Origin: JACPNO01 sp963825405
Lineage (GTDB): Bacteria; Acidobacteriota; Terriglobia; Bryobacterales; Bryobacteraceae
Length of the DNA stretch: 64,000 nucleotides
Reading direction: 5' to 3'
Assembly: GCA_963825405.1 (NCBI GenBank)
Contig: CAWGTB010000003.1
Span: 372,001 to 436,000, forward strand
Part shown: positions 43,561-52,800 of the stretch, piece after piece
How positions within the stretch are numbered: position 1 is the first letter of the stretch
Layout of the letters: every line of letters starts with the position of its first letter
The notes under the pieces: generated by a model
Databases searched by the model: none
What the model saw: the letters and a program-made list of their open reading frames with translations, nothing else
What the model was told of the DNA's origin: nothing
Translations under genes and position numbers: made by a program

Positions 43561-44352
43561 GTCCGTTCTTCTTTCTCCAAATCCAGGGTGATGGTGCCGA
43601 TCGTGAATTGCAAGCGGACCTGCAGCCGGACGGGCAGGCGGCGGCGGTCGTCGGTTAGCCAGACGTGGAGATGAGCGGGGCGCCGGTAGAGCACGTCGTT
43701 GAACAGGAAAACTTCGTAGCGAATGGTTTTGTAGGTGCCGGTGGGAGTCTTGATCTGCTCCGCGGAGCTGAGCCTCAACTTTTGCCGAGACGCTCTTCTT
43801 GCCGTCGCTCACCGGAATCTGCGCCGATTGGCCGGGTTCCAGGTTCAGTGTTCGTAGCGCATATAGCCCGCCGATGATGTCGTGTACGCAGACGGGAATA
43901 TCGGTCTCCTTGGCCAGCACGACGGCGTGGCTAACGGAATCGCGCTCGAGATAGCTCGCCCTGCGGCGGGCGGCGTCGAAGGAAACCTGCGTTTCGCGCT
44001 GCCGGCTGCCCTCCTGCGCATTGAGGTGCGTGGTTTGCACGCACAGATCCTGGTTCAGGCTGGCGGAGTAATCGTCATTGACTTTGAAAAGCCGGGAAAC
44101 CAGGCCGATAGATTCCAGGTGCAGCTTTACCTCCCAGCCCGGCCGCGACGGTTGCGCATTGGCCTCCCAGGAAAGCTTGGCTTTTCCGGCATCGATCAGG
44201 CGCCACCCGACCACATAGGAAAGGGTTTCCTTTGCCGGAAGCGCGGCCCGGGCGCTATTGGGCGCCGCGGGATTTTGAAGGGAAGGCGCCGGGGCGCATA
44301 GTAGAACGGCGAGCGCCAAAGCTCGCCGCCCCTTCCGGTAAGAAGCAGACAT
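43557..44352 (-). pseudogene. DUF3108 domain protein, one frameshift
   Basis: Frame 1 (44352 to about 43778) has a signal-type N-terminus (GRRALALAVLLCAP) and DUF3108 motifs LSYVVGWRLIDAGKAKLSWEA and SRLFKVNDDYSASLN. It then leaves register; the end of the domain is in another frame (about 43778 to 43557: EQIKTPTGTYKTIRYEVFLFNDVLYRRP, RLPVRLQVRLQFTIGTITLDLE). The two halves are normal for a single protein of about 260 residues exported to the periplasm. Function unknown. A single-base error near 43770-43785 would explain it. Coupled to the SGNH hydrolase. Confidence 0.75.
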
Positions 44353-44386
44353 GAATTCGTCAGTGTACCGCAGTGCCGACAGTTGC

Positions 44387-45268
44387 CTACTCACTTTGGC
44401 GATAGAGCCAATCGCGCACGCGCAGGTACCATTCGGCACCCAACTCGGCCGGAGTCGTGTAGGCGCGGCACCAATCCTTGGCCTTCGGAGATCCGGCACG
44501 ACGCAGAATTTCAGCAGTTATGGCGTTGCGCCCGAGCTTCTTTTCAAGAACCTTGGCCAGGGCTATATCCTGCAGCGCGTTGCGGCGGACTAAGGCGCGC
44601 GCCGTGAGCGGTTCCTCCTTCGCGCTGGATTCCTGGGAGCGGCACAAATACCCGCCAAGCGGGCCATTCACGGCGCTGTCAGCGCGCTCGGATGCGGTGG
44701 GTAGTTTAGCGCCGGTCAGACGAATCGACGGCGGCTGTGCTTCCACCAACCGGACCTCCATCGGATAAGTCACCCAGCGGTTTCCCACCTTCAGCAGCAC
44801 TTCGAGGCGGGCGCGGCGCACGGGCGCGTCAGCAGGCACGCGCAGATCGAGCCAATAGCTCACCGTGTTTTGTCCGGGAATCGGCGACGGCGGGTAAGGC
44901 AGCATGCCGAACGTCGGAATCTTGGTTGGTTCGAGCACGTCCGGAATCCACTGATCGCCGGCTTTGACGAAAATCTCTTTGTACAGCGTCATCTCGAACA
45001 GATTGTCGGGATTGCTTTGCACATAGAGAAAATACGGCGTCTCCGCCGCGATGTTCACTACGATGCGGAACGACGTGTAGGCGTTACGCGCCAGGGCCGG
45101 CGAAAGAATTTCGCGCGGCTGATCGACGCGATCGACAGGCAGTACTTCGCCGAATGGTCCGAAGCGCTGGAACTCCGAGACGACGCGGAGGGATTGCGCG
45201 CGGGCCGCGGCCACGCCCAAAAGGCACACCACCGCCTCTGCCAGCCAGCGCCGGAAGGGCAGAGTCAC
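44387..45268 (-). CDS. Secreted protein of unknown function
   Basis: Protein of 293 residues starting at GTG 45268, 2 bases after the upstream stop; this start gives a signal peptide (RRWLAEAVVCLLGVAAARA). Beta-rich body: EVLPVDRVDQPREILSPALARNAYTSF, TPYFLYVQSNPDNLFEMTLYK, NTVSYWLDLRVPADAPVRRARLEVLL. The C-terminal third is helical (ARALVRRNALQDIALAKVLEKKLGRNAITAEI). The open frame upstream of 45268 is a shadow. No known domain recognised. Confidence 0.68.
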   Translation of the reverse strand: MTLPFRRWLAEAVVCLLGVAAARAQSLRVVSEFQRFGPFGEVLPVDRVDQPREILSPALARNAYTSFRIVVNIAAETPYFLYVQSNPDNLFEMTLYKEIFVKAGDQWIPDVLEPTKIPTFGMLPYPPSPIPGQNTVSYWLDLRVPADAPVRRARLEVLLKVGNRWVTYPMEVRLVEAQPPSIRLTGAKLPTASERADSAVNGPLGGYLCRSQESSAKEEPLTARALVRRNALQDIALAKVLEKKLGRNAITAEILRRAGSPKAKDWCRAYTTPAELGAEWYLRVRDWLYRQSE

Positions 45269-45269
45269 T

Positions 45270-45545
45270 CTAGGAGTGGAACTGCGTGACGCCCTCGTAT
45301 ACGGCCATAACGGCCAACAACCCAACCGATGCGATGCCAAATCCCTTCATGTAAGGGGACAGGCGTTGCAGCTTCGTGATCACCTCACGCTGCTCCTGTT
45401 CGAGCTGGGCTTCACCAGCGCCCAGAAATAACTGGTCATCTTCCCTCATGGAAATCAGCGAGCGGTAAATGATCAGAACGATGAATACCGTGGTGACCGC
45501 ACCCCAGGCGATCAGCATGGCGTAAATCGGAGAAATAGCTGTCAT
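45270..45545 (-). CDS. Small membrane protein with two TM helices
   Basis: Protein of 91 residues: TM helix about 7-27 (YAMLIAWGAVTTVFIVLIIY), a charged, coiled-coil-like middle (REDDQLFLGAGEAQLEQEQREVITKLQRL), TM helix about 68-84 (GFGIASVGLLAVMAVY). No family recognised. Good Shine-Dalgarno-like GGAGG just upstream (in the reverse of CCTCC at 45556). It is followed immediately by the secreted protein gene, so likely co-transcribed. Confidence 0.72.
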   Translation of the reverse strand: MTAISPIYAMLIAWGAVTTVFIVLIIYRSLISMREDDQLFLGAGEAQLEQEQREVITKLQRLSPYMKGFGIASVGLLAVMAVYEGVTQFHS

Positions 45546-45611
45546 GGCCTTTTCCTCCTACGGAAACTGTCTGGCTCATTCATAGAGAAAAAATATCGCC
45601 AAGTCAAGGGT

Positions 45612-46013
45612 ATGCTAGAGCTCATGGACAGAGTTACCGGCCTCGGCGGGATCTTCTTCAAAGCCGAAGATCCCCAAAAGATGTACGAGTGGTACGAGAA
45701 GCATCTTGGCCTAAAGCGGGTACTGGATGGCAGCTCAGTGGTGTTTCCATGGCGTTATGCGACCGAGCTCGGCCGCAAGGGTCTGACGGTGTGGTCGCTG
45801 TTTCCTAAGGATACGGAGTACTTCCAGCCCAGCAGTTCGAGCTTCATGCTGAATTACCGCGTGGACGACCTGGATGGCCTACTGGAGGTTTTGCGCGAGG
45901 AAGGTGTCGAGATCGACCCGCACCGCGAAGATTCGGAATACGGCCGGTTCGCCTGGATCATGGATCCGGAAGGCAATCGCATCGAGCTGTGGCAGCCGCC
46001 TGCGGGGTCGTGA
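45612..46013 (+). CDS. VOC (glyoxalase/bleomycin-resistance fold) protein
   Basis: Protein of 133 residues with two beta-alpha-beta-beta-beta units: GIFFKAEDPQKMYEWYEKHLGL...VVFPWRY and FMLNYRVDDLDGLLEVLREEGVEIDP ... WIMDPEGNRIELWQPP. The conserved Glu in NRIELW is a typical metal ligand. Substrate cannot be inferred. ATG 45612 or 45624 are both possible starts. It converges on the ABC exporter, 22 bases between stops. Confidence 0.88.
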   Translation: MLELMDRVTGLGGIFFKAEDPQKMYEWYEKHLGLKRVLDGSSVVFPWRYATELGRKGLTVWSLFPKDTEYFQPSSSSFMLNYRVDDLDGLLEVLREEGVEIDPHREDSEYGRFAWIMDPEGNRIELWQPPAGS

Positions 46014-46035
46014 AGCGGTCGTTCGATCATCGACT

Positions 46036-47855
46036 CTATCCCACCAGCCGCTCCTGATCCTTGTATTGCAACTGATAGAGCTTCCAATAAATCCCGCGCA
46101 GCGCCAGCAGTTCCTGGTGCGTCCCGGCCTCGCGCAGCTGCCCTTTGTGCATGACGAGGATGCGGTCGGCGCGCTGGATCGTCGACAAGCCGGTGCGCGA
46201 TTACGATGGACGTGCGCCCTTCCACCATGCGCTCGAGCGCGTCGCGCACGCGGAACTCGGTCTCGGTGTCCACGCTGGACGTGGCTTCATCCAGAATCAG
46301 GAAGCGCGGGTTGTGGGCCAGTGCGCGCGCGAAGCCGATCAATTGCTTCTGCCCGGTGGATAGCGAATTGCCGCGCTCGCGGATGGGCTGCGCGAAACCC
46401 TCCGGCAGCGAATCGATGAAGTCCATCAGGTTCACCTGCTCGGCGGCTTCAGCCACGTGCTCGCGTTCGATGCCGTGCGTGCCCAGTCGGATATTTTCCT
46501 CGATGGTGCCGGTGAACAAATACGGATCCTGCAGCACCACGCCGAAACGGCGGCGCAGGTCGAGCGGATCGAACTCGCGGATGTCCACGCCGCCGATGCG
46601 GATCGCGCCTTTCTGCACATCGTAGAACCGCAGCAGCAGGCTGATCAGCGTGGTTTTGCCCGCGCCGGTGTGTCCCACGATGGCGATGGTCTCGCCCGGC
46701 TGGATGCGGAACGTCACGTCGCGCAGGACCCAATCTTCGTCTTTGTAGGCAAACCAGACATGGTCGAAATCGACCGCGGCGGAGACCGGCGGAACCGGTC
46801 GCGGATTTTGCGGCGCGACAATTCCAGCGGGAGTATCGAGCAATTTGAAAACCCGTTCCGACGACGCCATCGCCGCCTGCAGGATGGCGTACTTCTCGCT
46901 CAAATCCTGAATAGGGCGGAAGAAGCGCATGCCGTATTGGAGAAACGCCACCACCACGCCCAGCGACAGCCGGCCCTGGCCCACGCGAAAGCCGCCGTAG
47001 GAAAGAATGCTCGCCAGCGCGCTCATCGCCAGAAATTCGACGACCGGATAGAACCAGCCATACGCAATGATGGTGTCCTTGTAGGCGTCCATGTGCTGGC
47101 GGTTCACTTCGTCGAACTCGGCGCGGCTCTTGGCTTCGCGGTTGAACAATTGCAGCACCACAATTCCCACCACATGTTCCTGCAGGTAAGAATTAATGCG
47201 CGCGATGGCGATGCGGATGCGCCGGTTGCTTTGCGCCACAGTACGGCGGAACAATGCCGTCACCAGAACCACCAGCGGCATCGCGATCAGCATCAGGCCG
47301 GTGAGCGCCGGGCTCAGGCGGAACATGATGATGGCGATGAAGCTGAGCGTCAGCAGGTCGCCGAGGATCGTGACCAGACCGGAAGCGAACAGATCGTTGA
47401 GTACATCGACGTCGGTGGTGACGCGCGTAACCAGGCGGCCGATCGGATTGTGATCGTAGAAGCTGATGTCGAGGCGCTGCAGGTGCGTCATGAGCTGGCG
47501 GCGCAGATCGAACATGGCGCGCTGGCCGACGTACTGCATCAGGTAGGCTTCGCCGAATTGCGAGAACATGCCGCCCAGCAGCACCGCCAGGTACAGCAGG
47601 GAAACTTGCGTGATGCCTTTCCAGCGATCGATGGCCAGATACGGTTCGATCCAGGTGGGAACGCGGTGCGCGATCGGGAACCAGATAGCTGTCGACGGCG
47701 ATTTTGGTGAGCAGCGGGCCACAGACTTGCAGGACGGAATAACACAACAGGCATACGAGCGAGACCGCGATGTAGCCTTTGTACGGGCCCAGGTAGACGA
47801 CCAGGCGCCGCATCAGGCGGGAGTCGTACGCTTTGCCTAAGACTTCTTCTTCCAC
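46036..47855 (-). pseudogene. ABC exporter (fused permease/ATPase), two one-base shifts
   Basis: MsbA/MdlB-like half transporter of about 605 residues. Segment 1 (47855 to 47680) gives the N-terminus and first TM helix (YIAVSLVCLLCYSVLQV). Segment 2 (to 46188) gives the other TM helices (FDLRRQLMTHLQRLDISFYDHNPIGRLVTRVTTDVD) and the nucleotide-binding domain: Walker A GHTGAGKTT, Q-loop VVLQDPYLF, signature LSTGQKQL, Walker B FLILDEATS. Segment 3 (46187 to 46036) restores the conserved end: STIQRADRILVMHKGQL ... LVG. Removing one G from GGG (47676-47678) and one A from AA (46187-46188) repairs it. Possibly intact; exports lipid or drug. Confidence 0.85.
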
Positions 47856-47867
47856 TGTTTACAGACT

Positions 47868-47931
47868 AGCATTGGGGGTGAAAGAAACTAGGAAACAAGA
47901 ATTTCTCGCAGAGACGCAGAGATCGCGGAGA
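47868..47931. repeat. 64-bp direct repeat, copy A
   Basis: Begins AGCATTGGG and ends GATCGCGGAGA, with the TTCTCGCAGAGACGC core inside (47901-47915). A near-identical copy lies at 48790-48852 in the same orientation. It sits 12 bases upstream of the ABC exporter start, so its hairpin-less single copy is probably not a terminator. The stretch from here to 47985 holds nothing else. Confidence 0.75.
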
Positions 47932-47985
47932 AAGCAAATGACAATTTTCTCTACCATCGTTAGGTGTCGTTTGGCTGGTCAAACA

Positions 47986-48747
47986 CTACGGGGCCGGAAG
48001 CTCTCCGAGCTTAGAGCCGATTGGAGGAACGAATACGAATGTGTCTTTGGGGAGGGGAGAATTCAGAACCACGTTCTCAAATTTAGATGAACTTAGGCGT
48101 TGCTGTATGCCCGACACCTGCTTCGAAAGGTCCTCTCTCCAAATGATGAAATTCTGTTTGTCGACCCACCATGTGTAGGTTGGAGCGCCCGGCCGCGACT
48201 GGAGTTCAACGACGTAGCACTCGACATCTTTGCCATGCACGGGTATCTTCTCGGTTGCACCAACCTTCCCTGTGGCGAAGTAGTCCACGTAGCGAAGAAA
48301 CAGGGCTCCACTGAAGTAAGCGACCAGTTGCTCGGGCTGATCCAGGCTGGGCTCAGTCCCGCCGTCCAGGCCGGTTTTGCCGCCTGGGGGAGAGGCGCGG
48401 GGTATCTTGAAATAGAGCCTTGAATCGCTGTCGTAGAGCCAGGTAACGTTACCATCAAGAACGATAGATACCGAGCCCGTCCCAAGAGAGGGCACGCCGA
48501 AAGCGCTGCCATTGCCCTCAAGACGTAGTTTATCCGGGAGCTCGGCCGCAAAAATCGCCGTTGTTGAGACTTCGCTCCCAGAGTACCAGTCGAGTAAGGT
48601 AGCCGAAATCAGAAATCGCTGGGGCGCTCGGTAGTTCTCGCTCACCTTACGAAGGATCTCTTCACCAGAGAGGGTGGTTTGAGCGCGCAAGCATGTTGCC
48701 GCGATGAGGCTGAGCATCCCGGCAAAAAGGCGCAACCTAGAGCTCAT
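47986..48747 (-). CDS. LolA-like/DUF2092-like secreted protein
   Basis: Protein of 253 residues starting at ATG 48747 with signal peptide (RLRLFAGMLSLIAATCLRA). Beta-rich LolA/RseB-type fold: EEILRKVSENYRAPQRFLISATL, KLRLEGNG, SIVLDGNVTWLYDSDSRLYFKI, CYVVELQSRPGAPTYTWWVDKQNFIIWRED, FVFVPPIG. Such proteins bind lipids or lipoproteins in the periplasm; function here is inference. Slightly lower GC than its neighbours. It lies alone between two 64-bp direct repeats, which hints that gene plus one repeat were inserted. Confidence 0.78.
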   Translation of the reverse strand: MSSRLRLFAGMLSLIAATCLRAQTTLSGEEILRKVSENYRAPQRFLISATLLDWYSGSEVSTTAIFAAELPDKLRLEGNGSAFGVPSLGTGSVSIVLDGNVTWLYDSDSRLYFKIPRASPPGGKTGLDGGTEPSLDQPEQLVAYFSGALFLRYVDYFATGKVGATEKIPVHGKDVECYVVELQSRPGAPTYTWWVDKQNFIIWREDLSKQVSGIQQRLSSSKFENVVLNSPLPKDTFVFVPPIGSKLGELPAP

Positions 48748-48789
48748 GTCGATTGATCCTACCATCTCCGCCACCAGCTGCCGCTCTGA

Positions 48790-48852
48790 AGCATTGGGAG
48801 TGAAAAGACTAGGAAACAGGAATTTCTCGCAGAGACGCGGAGATCGCGGAGA
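48790..48852. repeat. 64-bp direct repeat, copy B
   Basis: Same orientation and about 90 percent identical by eye to 47868-47931. It starts immediately after the stop codon of the VWFA-type gene (48853) and ends upstream of the LolA-like gene. The core TTCTCGCAGAGACGC is shared with the inverted copy at 1151-1226. Confidence 0.75.
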
Positions 48853-49863
48853 TTATTGTGCCCAGTATCCTTCGCGCGTTTTGGCGTGGAGGTCGGGCCG
48901 GTTCTTTACCGCGACCCGGATTTTGTGGAACGTTCCTGACTCGCTTCCGACCGGCTCGAAGGTCAGCATGTACTGGCGATGCACTTCTTCGCTCACCAGT
49001 TGAATGGCCTGTTCCAAAGCATTCCTCTTTAGGAAATTCAGGGTCCGCCCGCCGGTTGCGTTGGCGAACAGGCTGGAAAGATCCGGCTGATGCAGGCGGA
49101 TTAATTCGCCGATCCCGTACATGAAGCCGCCCGGCCCCAAATCTGGTGGAACGGGCGTATCGTCCGGCGCGGGGCAGAGGGCGCATTTCTGGATTTTGAT
49201 CCGCTCCGCTTCGGGTTTGAGATCTTCCGCCGTTTTGGGCTTCACAGTGAACGGCTCTAATAGGGGCGAATAGGTCAGCCAATACACAGCGGCATTGAGG
49301 CGCTGTACTTTCTCCATCACCTCGGTCAGCTTCGCCTGGCTGGAACGGTCACGCTTCTCGGCAATCATGAGGATGATGGGCCGCCGCCCTGTTCGCCGCT
49401 GCTCCAACATAACTAGCGCCTGGCGCAAGGCGTCCAGCATGTGTGCGCTCCCGCCTTCTTTGCGCAGCATGCGCAGCGCGTGAATCACGAGATCCGGATC
49501 GCCAGTGAAATCCTGGCGGAGCTTCACGTCATCGCTGAACGAGATCACCGCCGTTTCACCCGCATCCGCCGCCAGAAGCTGCGTAAGCAGAATGCCGCTA
49601 CCACCGAGCTTGTCGATCACAGCCCCCGAATTCTCACTGGTCTGCACCGCAACTACCAAGTCGATCGGATACGTCATCCAATCCATGTGTATCGCCTGCG
49701 GCACAGTGTTGTCGTACAGAATCAGGTCTTCGAGTGTGAGCCCGTCCACGTAACGCCCTTTGGAGTCCGTAACAGTGGTGGGTGCGACTACCAGCGGAAC
49801 GTTGCTTTTGAACTGTGCGCGGCACGAGCAAGCAAGGATGACGACAGCCGCGGCAACTCGCAT
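48853..49863 (-). CDS. VWFA-related secreted protein (acidobacterial type)
   Basis: Protein of 336 residues with signal peptide (RVAAAVVILACSCRA). It resembles the acidobacterial VWFA-related family (TIGR03436): SNVPLVVAPTTVTDSKGRYVDGLTLEDLILYDN, then a VWA-like fold IDLVVAVQTSENSG (degenerate MIDAS: no DxSxS), and RPIILMIAEKRDRSSQ. Conserved end MLTFEPVGSESGTFHKIRVAV. Two CxxC-like cysteines occur at QKCALCPAP. Exported, probably surface-bound; role unknown. It follows the FG-GAP/BACON gene by 18 bases and is likely co-transcribed. Confidence 0.86.
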   Translation of the reverse strand: MRVAAAVVILACSCRAQFKSNVPLVVAPTTVTDSKGRYVDGLTLEDLILYDNTVPQAIHMDWMTYPIDLVVAVQTSENSGAVIDKLGGSGILLTQLLAADAGETAVISFSDDVKLRQDFTGDPDLVIHALRMLRKEGGSAHMLDALRQALVMLEQRRTGRRPIILMIAEKRDRSSQAKLTEVMEKVQRLNAAVYWLTYSPLLEPFTVKPKTAEDLKPEAERIKIQKCALCPAPDDTPVPPDLGPGGFMYGIGELIRLHQPDLSSLFANATGGRTLNFLKRNALEQAIQLVSEEVHRQYMLTFEPVGSESGTFHKIRVAVKNRPDLHAKTREGYWAQ

Positions 49864-49881
49864 CGGAATGAATCAGGCAGG

Positions 49882-52800
49882 TTATGGGCCAACGGGAATT
49901 TCAGGTCCAAAATACCCGAATACATCGAGCACGACATGAGTCGGATCAGATAGAAACAGCGAGATGGAATCCGTCGATGTTGGAATGATCGCGAGGTTTG
50001 AAGTAATCGCTCCGTCCACGGCGTTCAGAGTCGCTGCCAGCGGTTGAGGTTGCCCGGAAGGCCACATCGTCAAATAACCAAACGGCCCGGGTGGAACAAC
50101 CGTGGCGTTGAAGACATAGGCGAGCGCTCCTGTGGGTGCGCCACAGGGAGACGTAGCGATGGAAACCACCATCACTCCGGATGCCGGCGCCGACCCCGCG
50201 GGATTACGCGAGTCGGACACCCGGCAAGGTGGGAGATTGTAGAACGCCAATCCGCCTTCGGCCAACGGTGCGAAATATCCCGAGATATCGATCACCAGAT
50301 CAGTCGGATCCGACGCGAATACGCTGACGGCACCGTTGTCGCCTCCCGGCACCAGAACTGCGTTGGCGGTCACGGTTCCTGTTAACGCGTTCAACGAGGC
50401 GGCTAGGGGCTGGTTTTGCCCGCTCGGCCAGACGGTGAGATAGCCCAAAGGAGCGCGGGGCACTGCCGCGAAATTGAGAACGTACGCCTGTGCTTCTCCA
50501 GGTATATTGCAGCCACTCTCGCGGATGGGGAAGCTTCGCGTGCTTTGGCCGGATAGGCCGGGCCCGGCAAGAGGTCCGTTGGGATCGCGCGTGTCTGCTA
50601 CACGGCATGGCGTCAGCGGAAAAAATGCCAGGGCCGCGGGATCGCTCGATGGTACGAAGTAGCCGTTGATATCGATCACTAGATCCGTTGGGTTGGTGGC
50701 GAACGCGCTGATTGCGCCGTTGGTCCCGGCCGGAACAATGGCGGCGTTGGACTTGATGCGCCCGTCTGAGTTCAAGGTCGCAACGAGCGGTTGAGATTGC
50801 CCGGCGGGCCATAGCGTCAGATATCCGAGTGGTCCGTTCGGGACGACGGCCACATTCAGCGAATACGCGCTCGCCGTCAGCGGTATATTGCAGGCGCTGC
50901 TGGGAACGATGAAGTCTCGGGATGTGTTAGCGGCAATTACTGGCCCTCCGAACGGGCCATTGGCGTTGCGCGTGTCGGCGACCCGGCACGGAGTGATGGG
51001 CACAAAGTGGGTCGAGGTGGCCACCGCGGGATTTTGTGTGATGCTGAACAACCGGCCGAAAAGGTTCAGAAATCCGCTTCGCTGCCGGGCCACTGGATTG
51101 GCGGCCACCGAATAGCCCACAATTCCATTGCCGTTTCCCGGATTGCCGGAAGTCACAGTTAGCCATGCCGCGTCGGCACTGACTGACCAGGGACAACCTT
51201 GCGGCGCCACAACGCCGATCGAATACGCGCCTCCCAGTGCGTCGGCTGGGGCCGACGTCAGGGTCCACTGGAAGGTGCATGTGTTTCCCGCCTGGGTGAT
51301 GGTGATGGAACCCGCAGGGGCATTTGTGCTGCTCACCGAAAGCATGGTCGAGCGCGAACCGGGTGAAGGGTTAATCGCCCAGGAATAGTTTACGGTTCCA
51401 CTGCCGGTTCCAGAAGCCGGGGATGTGATGCTTACCCAGGCGTCGGCCGACGTCACCTGCCATGGACAACCGGCCTGCGTGGTGATGGTCTGCGACAGGC
51501 TGCCTCCCTCCGGGGGAATAGACACGGAGGAAGGATCAAATGTGAATGTGCAGGCAGGGGGTCCAGTCCCACCTCCCGAAGGCGCTTGCGTCACGGTGAA
51601 GACCTGGCCACCCACCATCAACGTTCCGGCCCGTTGCGCCGTCGTGTTTGCCGCCGCCGAATAGTTTACAACGCCAATTCCAGAGCCGGGACTACCGGAG
51701 ACAGTCAGCCACGGGGCATTGCTGACCGGCGCCCAGGCGCAGCCGGTGGGAGTTGTGATTCCTATTGAGCCGCTGCCGCCCTGCGAAGCTACGGCGGTGG
51801 CCGTCGCACTGAGTTGGAAGGTACACGAAGTACCGGCCTGAAGGATGTAAAGCGGCCGGTCGGGCACGAACAAGAACGTCGTGCGGGAAGTGGCGGATGA
51901 GTTGGGCGCGACGGTATATGTTAATTGGCCGCTGCCCATGGTCAAGCGGGGGGAATACGTTACCCATTGTGCAGCTGGATCGGCGCCCCAGATACACCCA
52001 GGCTGAGTGGTTATCACCAGCGTGAAAACCCCTCCGGCGGCCCCGATTGCCACGGGTATGGGGCCCGCTCCCGCGTCCAACGTTCCGGTGTCCAACGCAT
52101 AGGTGCAATTCGCGGGATAAGGGAGCACGTTGACTGTATCCGTCCCGTAAGTGAACGGAGATCCCCCTCCGAAGACAGCAGCCTCATTCGTAACAACCGA
52201 CGGAGGCGAATTAGGTACCACTGTCGTGACGGTAATTGGCGGATAGCTGGAGTTGGGCGCCAATGGATCGTTCCGGGAGCAAGGGCCGGCGGGATCGCAT
52301 GTCCAACCCGGCCCTGTCATGGGGCCGAGGCCCAGACTCGGATCGAGCGAGTTAGCCACCGTAACGGAGTCACTGGTTGTTGCCGCGCCGCCAGCGTTGC
52401 TCACCTGAATGGTATACGTGGCATCAAATTGCTCCGCGCGAAAGTCGCCGGCATGCGCTAGGGTAACTTTCAAGAACGGTGTCACGGCACCGTGCAACAC
52501 TGCTAGGGAAGAGCCAAACGTCGGCAAAACAAGGTCTATTCTGCCGTCTCCGTCAAACTCAGCCAGCACCATGGCCGAAACGGAAACAGGAACAGAGAAA
52601 ACAGCTTCTGGCCGAAGTGTCCCATCTCCATTTCCTGGAAGGAACAGGACAACTGCCGGTTCAAAACCGTAGCGGGCGACGACGACATCTGCCTTGCCAT
52701 CTCCGTTCAGATCGACGATCCCGATCCCAAACGCGTTACTGATCACTGCATCAAAGTCTGGATGCAGGGCGAGGCCCGGGTACACTACCGGGGGCGCAAA

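Noticed and set aside
46457..47710. Long open frame opposite the ABC exporter
   Set aside because: Rich in Gln/His/Arg/Asp as expected from the reverse complement of a transporter; no family match.
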